Counted from the first letter of the stretch, positions 7,596 to 16,307 are shown. The stretch: 18,497 bases of DNA from an uncultured Eubacteriales bacterium (GCA_958405585.1 CATYEP010000023.1:1-18497); one strand, 5' to 3'. The notes: generated by a model from the sequence alone, not told the origin. Made by a program: numbers and translations.

Positions 7596-7624
7596 ATGAT
7601 AGCATACAATTTTTATCCTGTCAA
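7596..7624 (-). promoter_or_regulatory. orphan sigma-A promoter reading toward the arabinan locus
   Basis: TTGACA (7619-7624), a 17-base spacer and TATCAT (7596-7601) on the reverse strand. The start of transcription would be near 7588. No complete gene follows before the terminator at 7469-7500. It may have been the original promoter of the transporter operon, with the terminator acting as an attenuator, or it may make a small RNA. Confidence 0.78.
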
Positions 7625-8517
7625 TACTTATTTTCAATTTTTTTGTGAAAAAAGACTGATTTTTTTGACTTTTTTTGGTCAAATCGCCCAATTATCGTTA
7701 ACTTATAACATTCATCGACAAAGTTCCCGAACGTTTTTAACGGTCATTCTTCTCTTTTCGCCCTAATTTGCAAAATATTTCGCTTTTTTTAGCGAAACGT
7801 TTACCTATTTTTTGTTTTTTTAGGGCGAATATTATGATTTGTAATGTTAAATATGTATCTTTATTTTTGTAAAATACTAACATCCGATTTTCAAAGTCTG
7901 ACAAAAGGAAAATTTTTAACGACACTTTCTTCGCGGCGGACGATCGGAACGGCAGCAAAAGGTTATTGGTCAGGGGAATTTTATCCGCTTTTCGTGCTTA
8001 CTTTTCTCCTTTCCGCACCCATTTTTTCTCTTCCCAAACTTACTTTTTATAAAATCCTCTCATATATTTATTATAATTATATAATATTGTCGCGCGCGCG
8101 AGGGTCGGCGGAAATTTTTGCAAGCAAAAAAGCAGAAAGAAAGCGTGATCGGCGGTTTTGTTGTATTTTTTCAGTTAACGTTGACTTTACAACCGCATAT
8201 TCTTGTTTATTTATCAAGATAAAACATTTTACGGCGAACGAGTTTGTTCCAAACTGCACGATCTTCCCGTATCATGACTACAGCATATTTTAAATGCGGC
8301 TTACAGCCCGTCGGCATACTTTCTCCCCTTATCCCTTTTCGTTTTTCGATTTTTCCGTTTCACTTTTCCCTTTTTCATTTGCCGTTTTTGCCTTTATCTT
8401 TTTTCTCTTTTTTCCTTTCCTTTTTCCGCAACGCACAAATGCCCGTCCAATCTTCGAATGCGCTTCGGACTTTTCGGGCAGATTTTATCATACAATGCGC
8501 CGAGCCCCTGCAATTCA
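7625..8517. other. gene-free A/T- and pyrimidine-rich spacer
   Basis: No reading frame here has a good start site or a recognisable protein. Visible elements are the nested inverted repeat at 7757-7829, an A/T stretch with a (CG)5 run at 8091-8100, and a nearly pure pyrimidine tract at about 8330-8430 on the + strand. Confidence 0.6.
7757..7829. repeat. nested inverted repeat
   Basis: Outer arms TTCGCCCTAA (7757-7766) and TTAGGGCGAA (7820-7829) enclose an inner hairpin TTTCGCT/AGCGAAA (7778-7797). The two-level symmetry suggests a structured RNA or a protein-binding site. No transcript is obvious. Confidence 0.5.
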
Positions 8518-8799
8518 CCGTAAAAAGTTTGCATGCCACCGACTTTTTCTGCGCTACGCCGTAAAACGTTTGCATTCCGCTGACGTCTCCTGCGCTTCGC
8601 CGTAAAACGTCTGCCTTTCACCGACGTCCCCTGTATCCCGCCGTAAAAAATTTGTTTTCCGTCGACGTCCCCTGAGCCCCCGCCATAATAAGTTTGCATT
8701 CCGACAACTTCTCCTGCGCTCCGCCGTTAAACGTCTGCCTTTCGCCGACGTCTCCTGCACTTCGCCGTAAAAAATTTGCATTCCGCCGCGCTTTTTCCG
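8518..8799. repeat. degenerate 41-bp direct tandem repeat, about seven units
   Basis: Units begin at 8518, 8559, 8600, 8641, 8683, 8724 and 8765 (the last is partial). Each starts CCGTAAAA or a close variant, continues with a TTTGCATTCC-like stretch, and ends CCTGCGCTTCG-like. Units 2, 3, 4 and 6 have a central GACGTC palindrome. Units are contiguous with no spacers, so this is not CRISPR. As 41 is not a multiple of three, the overlapping frames on the reverse strand are all open in turn and none is a credible gene. It lies just beyond the parB terminator. Confidence 0.88.
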
Positions 8800-8803
8800 A
8801 GTT

Positions 8804-8851
8804 ACAAAAAAAGCCCTGTCCGCAAAACCATCGTTTTGCGGACAGGGCTTT
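8804..8851 (-). terminator. strong intrinsic terminator downstream of parB
   Basis: AAAGCCCTGTCCGCAAAAC (8810-8828) pairs perfectly with 8833-8851 (19-bp stem, CATC/GATG loop). On the reverse strand it is followed by an unbroken T-run (8806-8812 read in reverse). It ends the leftward transcript of the parA-parB region. Confidence 0.93.
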
Positions 8852-8862
8852 CCCTGCCATAT

Positions 8863-9018
8863 TCATTTCGCGCTTTCTTCTTCACTAACTTCGAACGCTC
8901 TTTCCTTGTTCTTTGGTTTCACGGGTTTTGCCCGCTTTTCCGCGTCCGTGCCCTCTTGTCGGACGGATTCGCTTTGAACACAAAGCCGCGTTACTGTTGT
9001 TGCCGCCGCAAATACCAC
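8863..9018 (-). CDS. possible small membrane protein downstream of parB (weak)
   Basis: An open frame of 51 codons runs from a GTG to a TGA just before the parB terminator. The frame can be extended six codons upstream (AIGIAS) to a TAA. Its translation starts with a hydrophobic stretch (VVFAAATTVTRL) followed by a Lys/Glu-rich tail ending EVSEEESAK, which looks protein-like. There is no ATG and no convincing ribosome-binding site. It may be a gene that lost its start, or chance. I recognise no family. Confidence 0.22.
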   Translation of the reverse strand: MVFAAATTVTRLCVQSESVRQEGTDAEKRAKPVKPKNKERAFEVSEEESAK

Positions 9019-9070
9019 GCTCGCAATGCCGATAGCTTATAGACCGTCAAAGCATGCGATGTTCAAAAAG

Positions 9071-10012
9071 TCAACGTTTTTCCTGTTTATCGACGATCTC
9101 TACGATCTCACTGATCCGATCCAGGTCGTCGGTGTTGTAATAGTCGATGTAAATACGGCCCTTCCGATCGTTACCGATCAGCGATACTTTCGTTTTAAAG
9201 GTATGCCGCATCCGTTCGATCAGGTCTTTCAGTTCGATGCTGACCTGCTGTTTTTTCTTTTCTTTCTTTTCTTCCAGTTCTTCGGGAGAAGCAAAGTAAT
9301 CGCGCACACTGCGCTCGATGTCGCGCACGGACAATCCGTCTTTGACCACATCCCCCGCCAGTTTGTACTGTACGTCTTCCGGCAGAGTTACCAGTGCGCG
9401 GGCATGTCCCGCACTCAGTTTGCCCGATGAAACCATGTCGATCACTTCGGGCGTCAGCGACAGCAGACGCAGCGTATTCGTGACCGCCGGACGGGATTTA
9501 CCGATACGTTCCGCAAGTTCTTCCTGCGTCAGATGGTATTCGTCCATCAGCTGTTTCATCGCGTTTGCCGCTTCGATCGGGTTCAGGTCTTCACGCTGCA
9601 GGTTTTCGATCAGCGAAATTTCCTTGATCTCGCGGTCCGTATACGAACGTACCACGACGGGGATCTGCGTTTTTCCCGCGATCTTCGCCGCACGGTATCG
9701 GCGTTCACCGGCAATGATCATGTATTTGCCGTCTTCGAGATTGTTCACCACGATCGGCATGATCAGTCCGTGCTTCTTGATGGAATCCGCCAGTTCGTTC
9801 AAGGCATTTTCGTCAAAATTCTTTCGCGGCTGGTTGGGATTCGGACGTACCATGTCGATATCCACTTCCATCAGCCCTTTTATATCTTCGGGAAGCGGTG
9901 CCTGCGGTTTGTATTCGGGAACATACGGCTGTTTCGCCGCATTTTCATACGCCTCTTCCGTATCCGAAAACAACGCCGACAATCCCCTTCCTAATCCTCT
10001 GTTCGATTTCAT
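9071..10012 (-). CDS. parB: chromosome-partitioning protein ParB/Spo0J (313 aa)
   Basis: CTP-dependent DNA clamp that loads at parS and spreads, helping origin segregation and SMC loading. Start set at the ATG with GGAGG 5 bases upstream; a TTG four codons earlier overlaps that site. The N-terminus MKSNRGLGRGLSALF is typical and is the region that stimulates ParA. The CTP-binding core shows GERRYRA at 102-108 and ENLQRE at 136-141. The helix-turn-helix LTQEELAERIGKSRPAVTNTL (161-181) would read parS. The C-terminal dimerisation domain (about 255-313) is present, so the length is normal. Order is parA then parB, 103 bases apart, leading leftward away from the putative origin. The partner parS sites lie at 15.6-16.3 kb. 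Confidence 0.97.
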   Translation of the reverse strand: MKSNRGLGRGLSALFSDTEEAYENAAKQPYVPEYKPQAPLPEDIKGLMEVDIDMVRPNPNQPRKNFDENALNELADSIKKHGLIMPIVVNNLEDGKYMIIAGERRYRAAKIAGKTQIPVVVRSYTDREIKEISLIENLQREDLNPIEAANAMKQLMDEYHLTQEELAERIGKSRPAVTNTLRLLSLTPEVIDMVSSGKLSAGHARALVTLPEDVQYKLAGDVVKDGLSVRDIERSVRDYFASPEELEEKKEKKKQQVSIELKDLIERMRHTFKTKVSLIGNDRKGRIYIDYYNTDDLDRISEIVEIVDKQEKR

Positions 10013-10115
10013 AATCTCCTCCAAATGTTATCTTCGGACGGGCCCCCCCCTTGACCGTATCCCGTCCCACCGTGCCGTTGCCCGCAAGGCTTTCGCCGCG
10101 CGTTTACCGTCTTCT

Positions 10116-10892
10116 TTATTTCTTATCGCGTTCTTCCCGCGTCAGGTATTCTTCCGTCAACGCTTTATATGCGCGCGCTCCCGTACATTTCGGATCATGC
10201 ATCATGATCGGCTTGCCGTACGACGACGCTTCCACCAGTCGTACGTTGCGCGGTACCACGATCTCGAACAGCCTCTTCGTAAAGAATTTGCGGATCTCTT
10301 CCGCGATCTGCTTGGAAATCAGCGAACGGCTGTCGTACATGGTCAGAACTACCCCGTCCACGTTCAGCGCAGGATTGAGATGCTGTTTCACCAGCGTGAT
10401 CGAATTCATCAGCTGGCTCAGTCCTTCCAATGCATAGTATTCACTCTGGATCGGGATGATCACCGAATCCGCCGCCGCCAATGCGTTGATCGTCAGAAGC
10501 CCCAACGACGGAGGACAGTCAATAAATATGTAATCATAATTGTCACGGACTTCCGCCAATGCGTTCTTCAAAACTTTTTCACGGCTGCGCTTGTAAACCA
10601 ACTCCACTTCCGCACCCGCAAGATCAATGTTGGACGGAAGAATGTCCATTCCCTCCAGCTCCGTCTTTAAAATGTTGTCCGATGCCTTTTCATCATCGAT
10701 CAGAACATTGTAAACAGACTTTTTCAACGTACTCTTGGAAAAGCCCATTCCCGTTGTCGCATTGCCCTGCGGATCCATATCGATCAGCAGTACCCGCTTG
10801 CCCGACGACGCTATATACGCCGCCATGTTCACACAGGTCGTCGTCTTGCCGACTCCCCCCTTCTGGTTTGAAAACGAAACGATTTTTCCCAT
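10116..10892 (-). CDS. parA: chromosome-partitioning ATPase ParA/Soj (258 aa)
   Basis: ATP-dependent nucleoid-bound switch that moves ParB-parS complexes and, in Bacillus, also regulates DnaA. ATG start with GGAAGAG just upstream. The deviant Walker A box KGGVGKTT is at residues 11-18 with both lysines, LLIDMDPQGN follows at about 35-44, and Walker B reads YIFIDCPP at about 121-128. The length is that of the short chromosomal Soj class without an N-terminal helix-turn-helix, unlike many plasmid ParAs. It is followed by parB and preceded by ftsH on the same strand; no separate promoter was found, so it may be read through from ftsH. Confidence 0.97.
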   Translation of the reverse strand: MGKIVSFSNQKGGVGKTTTCVNMAAYIASSGKRVLLIDMDPQGNATTGMGFSKSTLKKSVYNVLIDDEKASDNILKTELEGMDILPSNIDLAGAEVELVYKRSREKVLKNALAEVRDNYDYIFIDCPPSLGLLTINALAAADSVIIPIQSEYYALEGLSQLMNSITLVKQHLNPALNVDGVVLTMYDSRSLISKQIAEEIRKFFTKRLFEIVVPRNVRLVEASSYGKPIMMHDPKCTGARAYKALTEEYLTREERDKK

Positions 10893-10921
10893 TCTCTTCC
10901 ACCGTATTTCTTGAATTTTTT

Positions 10922-10977
10922 CCCGGAGCGCCCCCTTTTTAAGCTCTGCGCCTCAAAATTCTTTTCAGCGCTCCGGG
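10922..10977 (-). repeat. inverted repeat in the ftsH-parA spacer
   Basis: CCCGGAGCGC (10922-10931) and GCGCTCCGGG (10968-10977) are perfect 10-base arms 36 bases apart, between ftsH and parA. No T-run follows in the gene direction, so it is more likely an mRNA structure than a terminator. Confidence 0.5.
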
Positions 10978-11098
10978 CCTGTTGTTCCTGTTTGTTTCAC
11001 GTCCCGAACGTCCTTTCCGTCCCTTCGGTCCGCTCCTCCGCGGCTCGCCTTCCGGCTCTCCCGCTTCTTCCGGTCTTGCGTTCTTTCGCCTTCCCTTC

Positions 11099-13072
11099 TC
11101 AGCTATCTTTCTTGCCGCTTTCGCCGCCTTCGCCGTCTTTCCCGTCTTGCTCTTTGTCGGTCTTATCGGTATTCTCGGCTTTGTCCGCTTCGCCCGTTTT
11201 CGTATTCACGAAACGGCTGAACGGGTTCTCCTGCATCGCCTTTTCTTTCGTGTCCATATACTGGTACACTTCGTCCACCGTTTTCCCTTCCAACAGCATA
11301 TCCACTTCGTCCGTGTAAATGGTTTCACGCTCTACAAGGACTCTTGCCATGTTGTCCAGAACTTTACGGTTCTCGGTCAGAAGTTTCACCGCACGCGCAT
11401 GTGCCGTTTCGATGATCTTATGCACTTCTTCATCGATGATCCCCGCCGTCTCTTCGCTGTAACTGTTGTGTGCTTCCATATCCCTGCCCAGGAAGATCGG
11501 ATTATCCGAACGGTACGTCACCAGGCCGACCCGCTCGCTCATACCCCATTCCGTCACCATCTTGCGGGCAATCTCCGTCACACGCTGCAGATCGTTCGAC
11601 GCTCCCGTCGAAACATCCTTGATCACCAATTCTTCCGCAACACGCCCGCCAAGCAGTTCACAGACAAGATCCGTCAGTTTGTCTTTCGTCATGTGATTGT
11701 CGTCGTTGTCCGGACGAGTCATCGTATAGCCAGCCGCCATGCCGCGCGCTATGATCGATACTTCCTGTACAGGATCACAATGCTTGCACAACTTCGCTAT
11801 GATCGCGTGTCCGCTTTCATGGTATGCCGTAATCCGCTTATCCGATTCCGTCACAAGACGGCTCTTCTTCTGCGGTCCCAACAACACTTTGTTGATACCC
11901 TCAAACAATTCATGGTTGCCGATCATCTTCTTGTTCGCACGGGCCGTCAAAATCGCCGCTTCGTTCAGAAGATTTTCAAGATCCGCTCCCGAAAATCCGC
12001 TCGTCATCCTCGCCAAAATCTTGAAGTTCACATCCGGTGCCAGAGGTTTGTTCCGCGCATGCACTTTCAGGATCTGTTCCCTGCCCCGTACATCCGGCAA
12101 GTTCACATGAATCTGCCTGTCAAAACGTCCCGGACGCAACAAAGCCGGATCCAGTATGTCTGCACGGTTCGTTGCCGCCATAACTATGATCCCTTCATTC
12201 GTTTCAAAACCGTCCATTTGCACCAGCAACTGGTTCAGGGTCTGTTCACGCTCATCGTGTCCTCCGCCAAGCCCCGTTCCACGCTGACGACCCACGGCAT
12301 CAATTTCATCAATAAAAATAATACACGGCTGACTCTTCTTCGCTGCTTCAAACAAATCACGCACACGCGAAGCACCTACACCGACAAACATTTCTACAAA
12401 GTCAGAACCCGATATCGAGAAAAACGGAACATTCGCTTCCCCCGCTACCGCCTTTGCAAATAACGTTTTACCTGTTCCCGGAGGCCCTACAAGCAGTATC
12501 CCCTTCGGGATCCTCGCTCCAAGATCAGAAAACTTGCGCGGACTCTTTAAAAATTCTACTACTTCCGCAAGCTCCGCTTTCTCCTCTTCCGCTCCCGCTA
12601 CATCCGAAAAACGTACCTTTATGTTCGAATTCACACGGGCTTTCGTCTTCGCAAAACTCATCGCCTTGCTTCCACCGCCCTGCGTTTGCCGTATGATCAG
12701 CCAGAATACCACACACACCAGCACAACCCCGACCAGCGGCACCAGATAACTCATGAAACTGCCCGCATTCGGATCCGTATACGAAACCGATATGCCCTTT
12801 GACTTAACCGCATCCCAGAATTCATTCGTCACCGCATTTTGTTCACCACGCGGCCCCGGTGCCTTGAACTTCACCGCTCCGTCTTTCAATCCGTAGTAAA
12901 CATAATTGTCTACTTCGATCGCATCAATCTCTCCGGCAATGATCTTGTCATCCATTTCCGAGAAATCAATCTTCTTCGGCCCCATCAGCGTCGAACTCAA
13001 TACCACCGACAGCACCAGCACTAGCACCACTCCCAGCAAAACCCAGAGCAGTACTTTCGATGTCTTACTCAT
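11099..13072 (-). CDS. ftsH: ATP-dependent membrane metalloprotease FtsH (657 aa)
   Basis: Hexameric AAA+ zinc protease that extracts and degrades membrane and some soluble proteins. Start set at ATG; a TTG three codons upstream (13081) sits only 3 bases from the GGAG and is the alternative. Membrane helix 1 spans about 7-28 and helix 2 about 107-127, with the periplasmic-type domain between. The AAA module has Walker A GPPGTGKT (196-203), pore loop MFVG (228-231), Walker B IIFIDEID (251-258) and arginine-finger region RPGRFDRQ (313-320). The zinc site is HESGH (418-422), and LLGGRVAEELV follows in the protease domain. A charged Lys/Asp/Glu/Gly tail ends the protein. All key residues are present. 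It is upstream of parA on the same strand. Confidence 0.98.
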   Translation of the reverse strand: MSKTSKVLLWVLLGVVLVLVLSVVLSSTLMGPKKIDFSEMDDKIIAGEIDAIEVDNYVYYGLKDGAVKFKAPGPRGEQNAVTNEFWDAVKSKGISVSYTDPNAGSFMSYLVPLVGVVLVCVVFWLIIRQTQGGGSKAMSFAKTKARVNSNIKVRFSDVAGAEEEKAELAEVVEFLKSPRKFSDLGARIPKGILLVGPPGTGKTLFAKAVAGEANVPFFSISGSDFVEMFVGVGASRVRDLFEAAKKSQPCIIFIDEIDAVGRQRGTGLGGGHDEREQTLNQLLVQMDGFETNEGIIVMAATNRADILDPALLRPGRFDRQIHVNLPDVRGREQILKVHARNKPLAPDVNFKILARMTSGFSGADLENLLNEAAILTARANKKMIGNHELFEGINKVLLGPQKKSRLVTESDKRITAYHESGHAIIAKLCKHCDPVQEVSIIARGMAAGYTMTRPDNDDNHMTKDKLTDLVCELLGGRVAEELVIKDVSTGASNDLQRVTEIARKMVTEWGMSERVGLVTYRSDNPIFLGRDMEAHNSYSEETAGIIDEEVHKIIETAHARAVKLLTENRKVLDNMARVLVERETIYTDEVDMLLEGKTVDEVYQYMDTKEKAMQENPFSRFVNTKTGEADKAENTDKTDKEQDGKDGEGGESGKKDS

Positions 13073-13114
13073 GTATTGCAATTTCTCCTTCTTCTATCAT
13101 TATTATATATAAAT

Positions 13115-13141
13115 ATTATATGATTTCTTTCTTTTTGTCAA
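13115..13141 (-). promoter_or_regulatory. probable ftsH promoter
   Basis: TTGACA (13136-13141) and TATAAT (13115-13120) on the reverse strand, 15 bases apart; a shifted TAATAT gives a 17-base spacer. It lies about 45 bases before the ftsH start, followed by AAGGAG close to the start codon. Confidence 0.7.
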
Positions 13142-13963
13142 TTTTTTCCGCTTTTATTTCTTTCGCTTCCTTTTCAATCTCTCTCTTTACATGATTTCTC
13201 CCTCTCTCCCGATTTTATCGTTTATCGGCTTCCGCCAGACTTGCTTTCCCTTTTCTGTAAACCCCAGCTTCAGAAAACATCCGTATATTCTCCTTTTCTC
13301 ACTTCCTGCCGCCAGTCTTCCGCTCTCCGTCTCGTTATACTTTTTCTCTCATCAGAAACGTTTCGCTCTCTGTATACTATACAATCTTTCCTCTTGCCTC
13401 AGTTTTTTCTCTTGCCTTTGTCCTTATTTGTCAGATCTGCCAGTCTTGAGTCTCAACCTTTACTCTTGCTTCTGCCCTTCCCGCTTTTTACTTCTCCGCC
13501 CGATGCTCGTTTTTTCATTGATGCACGGCTTTCACTCTTATTTGTTCAAAAAACTGTTTCCCCTCTATTTTCTCATCTTTCTTTTATAACGAACTTTTAT
13601 CATCCATCAGCCGCAGTAATTCATGTTTCTCTCTCTGAACATCACTCTCAAAAATTATTGCTCTTTTTAATTATTCGATTGATCCTTGTTCGACCGACTT
13701 TTACTTTTCTCAATCACTTTTATTCTCTTGCTCTTGAGTCATCTCTCTCTTGCAAAAAATATTCTCTTCTGTATGAACTTTTAAAAGCTCCCTGTTTTCT
13801 CAACTTCTTTCAAGCAGCTCTCCGATTGTACAAGTTTCCCGCCCTTTCTGCAAAACGTTTTCTGAATTAGCTTCCCTTGATCCGATCAAATCATTTTGCT
13901 CTCGCTGAAATTTACCCTTTCCAGACCAATCAACTCCACGGATCGATTTTCGTTGACTATTCT
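13142..13963. other. pyrimidine-rich spacer without a credible gene
   Basis: The + strand is dominated by T and C (many CTCTCT and TTTTCT runs). A 209-codon + strand frame (13241-13870) is open here, but it has no ribosome-binding site, a low-complexity Leu/Phe/Ser composition, and opposes all neighbouring genes. The stretch is best read as strand-biased intergenic DNA. Confidence 0.65.
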
Positions 13964-14278
13964 TCTCCGCCAGCCGTCCCACTTACACTGACAATTCATC
14001 TCCGTCGGCCATCCAGCTCACACTGACCATTCATCTCCGCCAGCCGTACAACTTTGTTGCCTATTTATCTCCATCGGCTGTCCAACTCTCTCTGACCATT
14101 CTTCTCCGTCAGACGTCCAACTCTCTCTGACCATTCTTCTCCGTCAGCCGTCCAACTCTCTCTGACTATTCATCTCCGTCGGCTGTCCAGCTCTCGTTGA
14201 CTATTTATCTCCGTCGGCTGTCCAATTCTCTCTGGCCATTTATCTCCACCGACCGTCCATCATCGCCGACAAAATTCA
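13964..14278. repeat. 35-bp direct tandem repeat, nine units
   Basis: Units start at 13964, 13999, 14034, 14068, 14103, 14138, 14173, 14208 and 14243; one is 34 bases and the last about 36. Each begins TCTCC(G/A), continues with CCGTCCAACT-like bases and ends GACCATTCA or similar. Middle units are nearly identical and outer units more diverged. They abut with no spacers. The array sits exactly at the border between moderate-G+C DNA and the A+T-rich origin island. Confidence 0.92.
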
Positions 14279-15639
14279 CCGTTCAATGCAAAGCGCTTAA
14301 ATATTTTATATTCGCACCCTATCAATTTGTCTTGCGCTAATCAAGTATTTTTCACCAACCTATTTTGATTTATACGATAAATCCAAAATCTCAGATTGAT
14401 ATCCTTCCCCACTGATTGATGTAACAATTTATAAAATATTTCTTGGTTCTCTCCGTTTTTCCTTCATTTAGTATGTACACATCAAAGGCCGATTAAACTA
14501 TTAAATATATGGAAACAAGCAAGAGAAACTATCTTAAACGGATACCCGGAAATTTTTGAAGCAAAAAAGCCGCCTTCAAAAATTACTCCGCAGAACAACC
14601 CGTCTGCATCCGCCCGTTTACTATCTATATAAACCAATCAAAGACTCCTATCTGTAAACAAGAACGAACCATCAAAAACTTTCCATTAAAGCATAGGAAA
14701 ATTATCCGGGTTTTAAACACTCTTATCTTTTTAGCTTTTCATAATTCTTCGAGAAAATTAAAATAATCACGCCTTACTCTGAACCTATTATTCTTCATAT
14801 CCTCACCAACCCATAAAAGCATTTTGAAAGCTCCCAAATAAAATGTTCAGACCAAAGATCAACACATCAGAGGAAGATTAAAAAATATCTCATATCAGAA
14901 AAAAGTATTCCCGAAATAACAGCTTCCAAGGGTAAGGCAAAAGACTGACCGAATTTATTTCTTTTTTAGTCCCAATTCCCCTTCATTCCACAAACATGAA
15001 GCAGAAAAACATATCAAAATTTTCGCGACAAACAATGATTCAAACTTCACGCTCTCATGATAAGCGGCTCTTTACAACGATTTCAATTGTTCCGTTTGTT
15101 CTTGACAATCTGATAAAAAAGATTCGGCAGTCTTATTCGTTTTTGCAAAAGTATTTTCCCTTATGTTATTCAGAAAGAAAACTCTTACAATAGCAAAACA
15201 GCAAATTGTTTAATAAAACCATTAAAACATGCTTAAAATTTGGTAACGAAAAAAATTCTCCGTCTTTACTCATTATCAGGAATATTATTGGTTTATAATC
15301 GATAAAAGTGTTGTTTAATTATTTGTTTTAGATTTTTGAGTAAACTTAGCGCCAAATATTATACAAGGCGCATACAAAAATAATCAACCAGTACTCCAAT
15401 GATACTAAAGCAGATACTGAAATGTTGTATAAAACATCTCAACAGTTTACCTTTTAATGCGTCTAAAAACAAATTGTGTACAATATTGTACTGTTATTAT
15501 CATATCATAAATTACTTTAAAACACAACACATTCTTCTAAATCTTTTTCAAATGGTTTAAATTTTTATGAATTTATCATAATTTTTCACAAAAAATACCA
15601 AAGCGCCTATAATATTTTCAGTAAAAAAAGCCTTAAGAA

Positions 15640-15655
15640 TGTTTCATATGAAACT
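15640..15655. other. parS-like palindrome, CATATG core (site 1)
   Basis: TGTTTCATATGAAACT matches parS (TGTTTCACGTGAAACA) except that the central CG is TA and the last base is T. It lies 32 bp centre to centre from the canonical parS, about three helical turns. Confidence 0.55.
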
Positions 15656-15671
15656 TGTCCGGTCTTTCATA

Positions 15672-15687
15672 TGTTTCACGTGAAACA
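15672..15687. promoter_or_regulatory. parS: canonical parS centromere site
   Basis: TGTTTCACGTGAAACA is an exact match to the conserved 16-bp bacterial parS palindrome that loads ParB. It lies about 5.6 kb from the parB gene and 2 kb from the DnaA-box cluster, as expected for an origin-proximal centromere. Confidence 0.96.
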
Positions 15688-15781
15688 TTTTATATGTAAA
15701 TAAAATAACAAGCGCATTTATATTTTAAACAAAAAATAACTTTAAAAAAACTCAATAGTGACCATAAAAAATGACATTCCC

Positions 15782-15835
15782 CTACCAATCTATTTGCTAA
15801 TGTTTCATATGAAACATTAGCAAATAGATTGGTAG
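15782..15835. repeat. 54-bp perfect palindrome centred on a parS-like core (site 2)
   Basis: Two 27-base arms are exact reverse complements meeting at 15808/15809. The central 16 bases are TGTTTCATATGAAACA (15801-15816); the outer part is CTACCAATCTATTTGC and its complement. There is no loop at all, so it can extrude as a cruciform. Perfect palindromes this long are usually unstable, so its persistence suggests function or recent origin. Confidence 0.95.
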
Positions 15836-16307
15836 ATTTAAGCGTAAAACACATCTATAATATTGCGCGCGCTAATCAATAAAATTATTAAAATAACAAC
15901 ACAAATGATTTATATATTATAATCATTATTTACATACTTAAAATTTTAGCATATATAACAATAATTATTATGCTAAGTTTATATGGCGCTTCAAATATTA
16001 ACAAATTTAAAATTATAAAATTTATCGCTGATAATGCGCTTATATGTATGGTGTTTTAGCGTACTATCTTATGTATCCCCTACTTAAACACAATGCTGTA
16101 TAGAACATATGAAGACATATAAGCACTGCATATATATTATAAATTTTGTCTGGCAATGCCCTATATATGAAAAGTGCCAATACTACAAAATTACGCATTG
16201 ATAAAATACATATGCCGTCAATGTATAATTATTCAAAATTGCTTGCACTATTATATATTTAAATATTACAAAAAACCATTCTAGCGTTGATAGTAATCAA
16301 GAATTAA

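Noticed and set aside
7844..8293. 149-codon + strand frame
   Set aside because: No ribosome-binding site, no recognisable motif, crosses an A/T stretch and a CG run; probably chance.
8518..8799. CRISPR array
   Set aside because: Units are contiguous and diverged throughout with no unique spacers; no cas genes nearby. The same holds for 13964-14278.
8394..8866. Several overlapping reverse-strand frames with repeated FYGE/TFYG peptides
   Set aside because: They arise because the 41-bp repeat lacks stops in three frames. The period is not a multiple of three, starts are not supported, and they run through the parB terminator.
10992..11008. Second canonical parS (TGTTTCACGT...) in the ftsH-parA spacer
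   Set aside because: Only the left half matches; the right half reads CCCGAA instead of GAAACA.
13241..13870. 209-codon + strand frame
   Set aside because: Pyrimidine-rich spacer gives Leu/Phe/Ser low complexity; no start signal and opposite to neighbours.
14996..15193. 65-codon + strand frame in the island
   Set aside because: Weak start context, no family resemblance; expected by chance in 3.8 kb of DNA.
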